Shown one piece after another: positions 5,268 to 5,473 of a stretch of 5,473 bases of DNA. Numbering within the stretch: the first letter of the stretch is position 1; each line of letters starts with the position of its first letter. The notes under the pieces are model-generated. The model was not told the DNA's origin and searched no databases. It saw nothing but the letters and a program-made list of their open reading frames with translations. The translations under genes and the position numbers were made by a program. Location of the stretch: positions 1 through 5,473 of the forward strand of contig DATCGY010000324.1 of NCBI GenBank assembly GCA_036508635.1, in the 5' to 3' direction. Source of the DNA: FEN-727 sp036508635. Lineage in GTDB: Bacteria > Actinomycetota > Geothermincolia > Fen-727 > Anoxymicrobiaceae.

Positions 5268-5473
5268 TCAGTGGCCCTGGAAATAGGAGTTGATGCCTTG
5301 AAGCAGCCTGTCGGCTACCTGGTCCTGACCGGCCGGGTTGTTCAGGACGTGCGATACCTGGTTCTCCACGCAGACGACGGGAACGCGAGAGAGGACGCTC
5401 CCAACCAGGGCGGTCGGGTGTCCGGGCGGCGTTCCGTTCCCCTGGCTCGTTCCCCCCGTATCGTCGCGCACGG
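5268..5473 (-). CDS. C-terminal part of a probable N-acetylmuramoyl-L-alanine amidase (amidase_3-like), cut by window edge
   Basis: The frame is open from the right edge to a TGA at 5268-5270, so only the last 67 or so residues are visible. A Gly/Thr/Pro-rich stretch (visible residues 5-19) is followed by ALVGSVLSRVPVVCVENQ and then QDQVADRLLQGINSYFQGH. This resembles the end of zinc-dependent amidase_3 domains, in which a VPAVLVE-type strand carries a conserved glutamate (here E36 in VVCVEN) and the protein ends in a helix of the form VAxxLxxGIxxYF. These enzymes cut the bond between the glycan lactate and the L-alanine of peptidoglycan outside the cytoplasm. The usual GF-SN segment after the glutamate is not clearly conserved here (NQVSHVLNNP), so the family call is tentative. 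It converges on the small plus-strand gene. The zinc-binding His and Glu residues would lie outside the window. Confidence 0.45.
   Translation of the reverse strand, partial: VRDDTGGTSQGNGTPPGHPTALVGSVLSRVPVVCVENQVSHVLNNPAGQDQVADRLLQGINSYFQGH

Noticed and set aside
1..5473. CRISPR array, tRNA or rRNA genes, phage or defence genes
   Set aside because: No regularly spaced repeats, cloverleaf-like sequence, rRNA-like blocks or recognisable integrase, nuclease or toxin proteins were seen on either strand.

Overview
This window is an ordinary housekeeping segment. Four complete, well-recognised genes lie head to tail on the minus strand: rplM (ribosomal protein L13), rpsI (ribosomal protein S9), glmM (phosphoglucosamine mutase) and glmS (glutamine-fructose-6-phosphate aminotransferase). 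Transcription runs from about 4665 down towards position 1. A fifth minus-strand gene, cut by the left edge, follows glmS: an N-terminal cysteine-rich zinc ribbon, a long disordered linker and the start of a membrane helix. To the right, diverging from rplM, is a small unrecognised plus-strand gene (about 4923-5129). It converges on the 3' end of another minus-strand gene that runs off the right edge and looks like the C-terminus of a cell-wall amidase.

The order L13-S9-GlmM-GlmS, the GC-rich composition (judged by eye), the TTG starts on rpsI and glmM and the presence of a zinc-ribbon membrane protein suggest a bacterium, most likely a deep-branching actinobacterium (Coriobacteriia-like or a related uncultured lineage). 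A high-GC Firmicutes relative is not excluded. This placement is inference from gene order and protein style, not from a search.

Region by region: 1-349 zinc-ribbon membrane protein (partial); 373-2202 glmS; 2226-3551 glmM; 3552-3764 a gap with a terminator-like hairpin and a possible extended -10 promoter; 3765-4157 rpsI; 4168-4623 rplM; 4624-4922 the divergent intergenic region, with a near-consensus sigma-70 promoter for rplM and a perfect hairpin plus U-tract in the short leader; 4923-5129 small ORF; 5130-5267 a convergent gap with nested inverted repeats resembling a REP-type element; 5268-5473 partial amidase-like gene.

Functionally, L13 and S9 supply the large and small ribosomal subunits from one coupled message. 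GlmS and GlmM catalyse the first two steps from fructose-6-phosphate to UDP-GlcNAc (fructose-6-P to glucosamine-6-P to glucosamine-1-P), which feeds peptidoglycan. I found no sign of a new multi-gene system. The points most worth a second look are the L13 leader hairpin, the unlisted zinc-ribbon gene after glmS and the repeat at 5173-5248.
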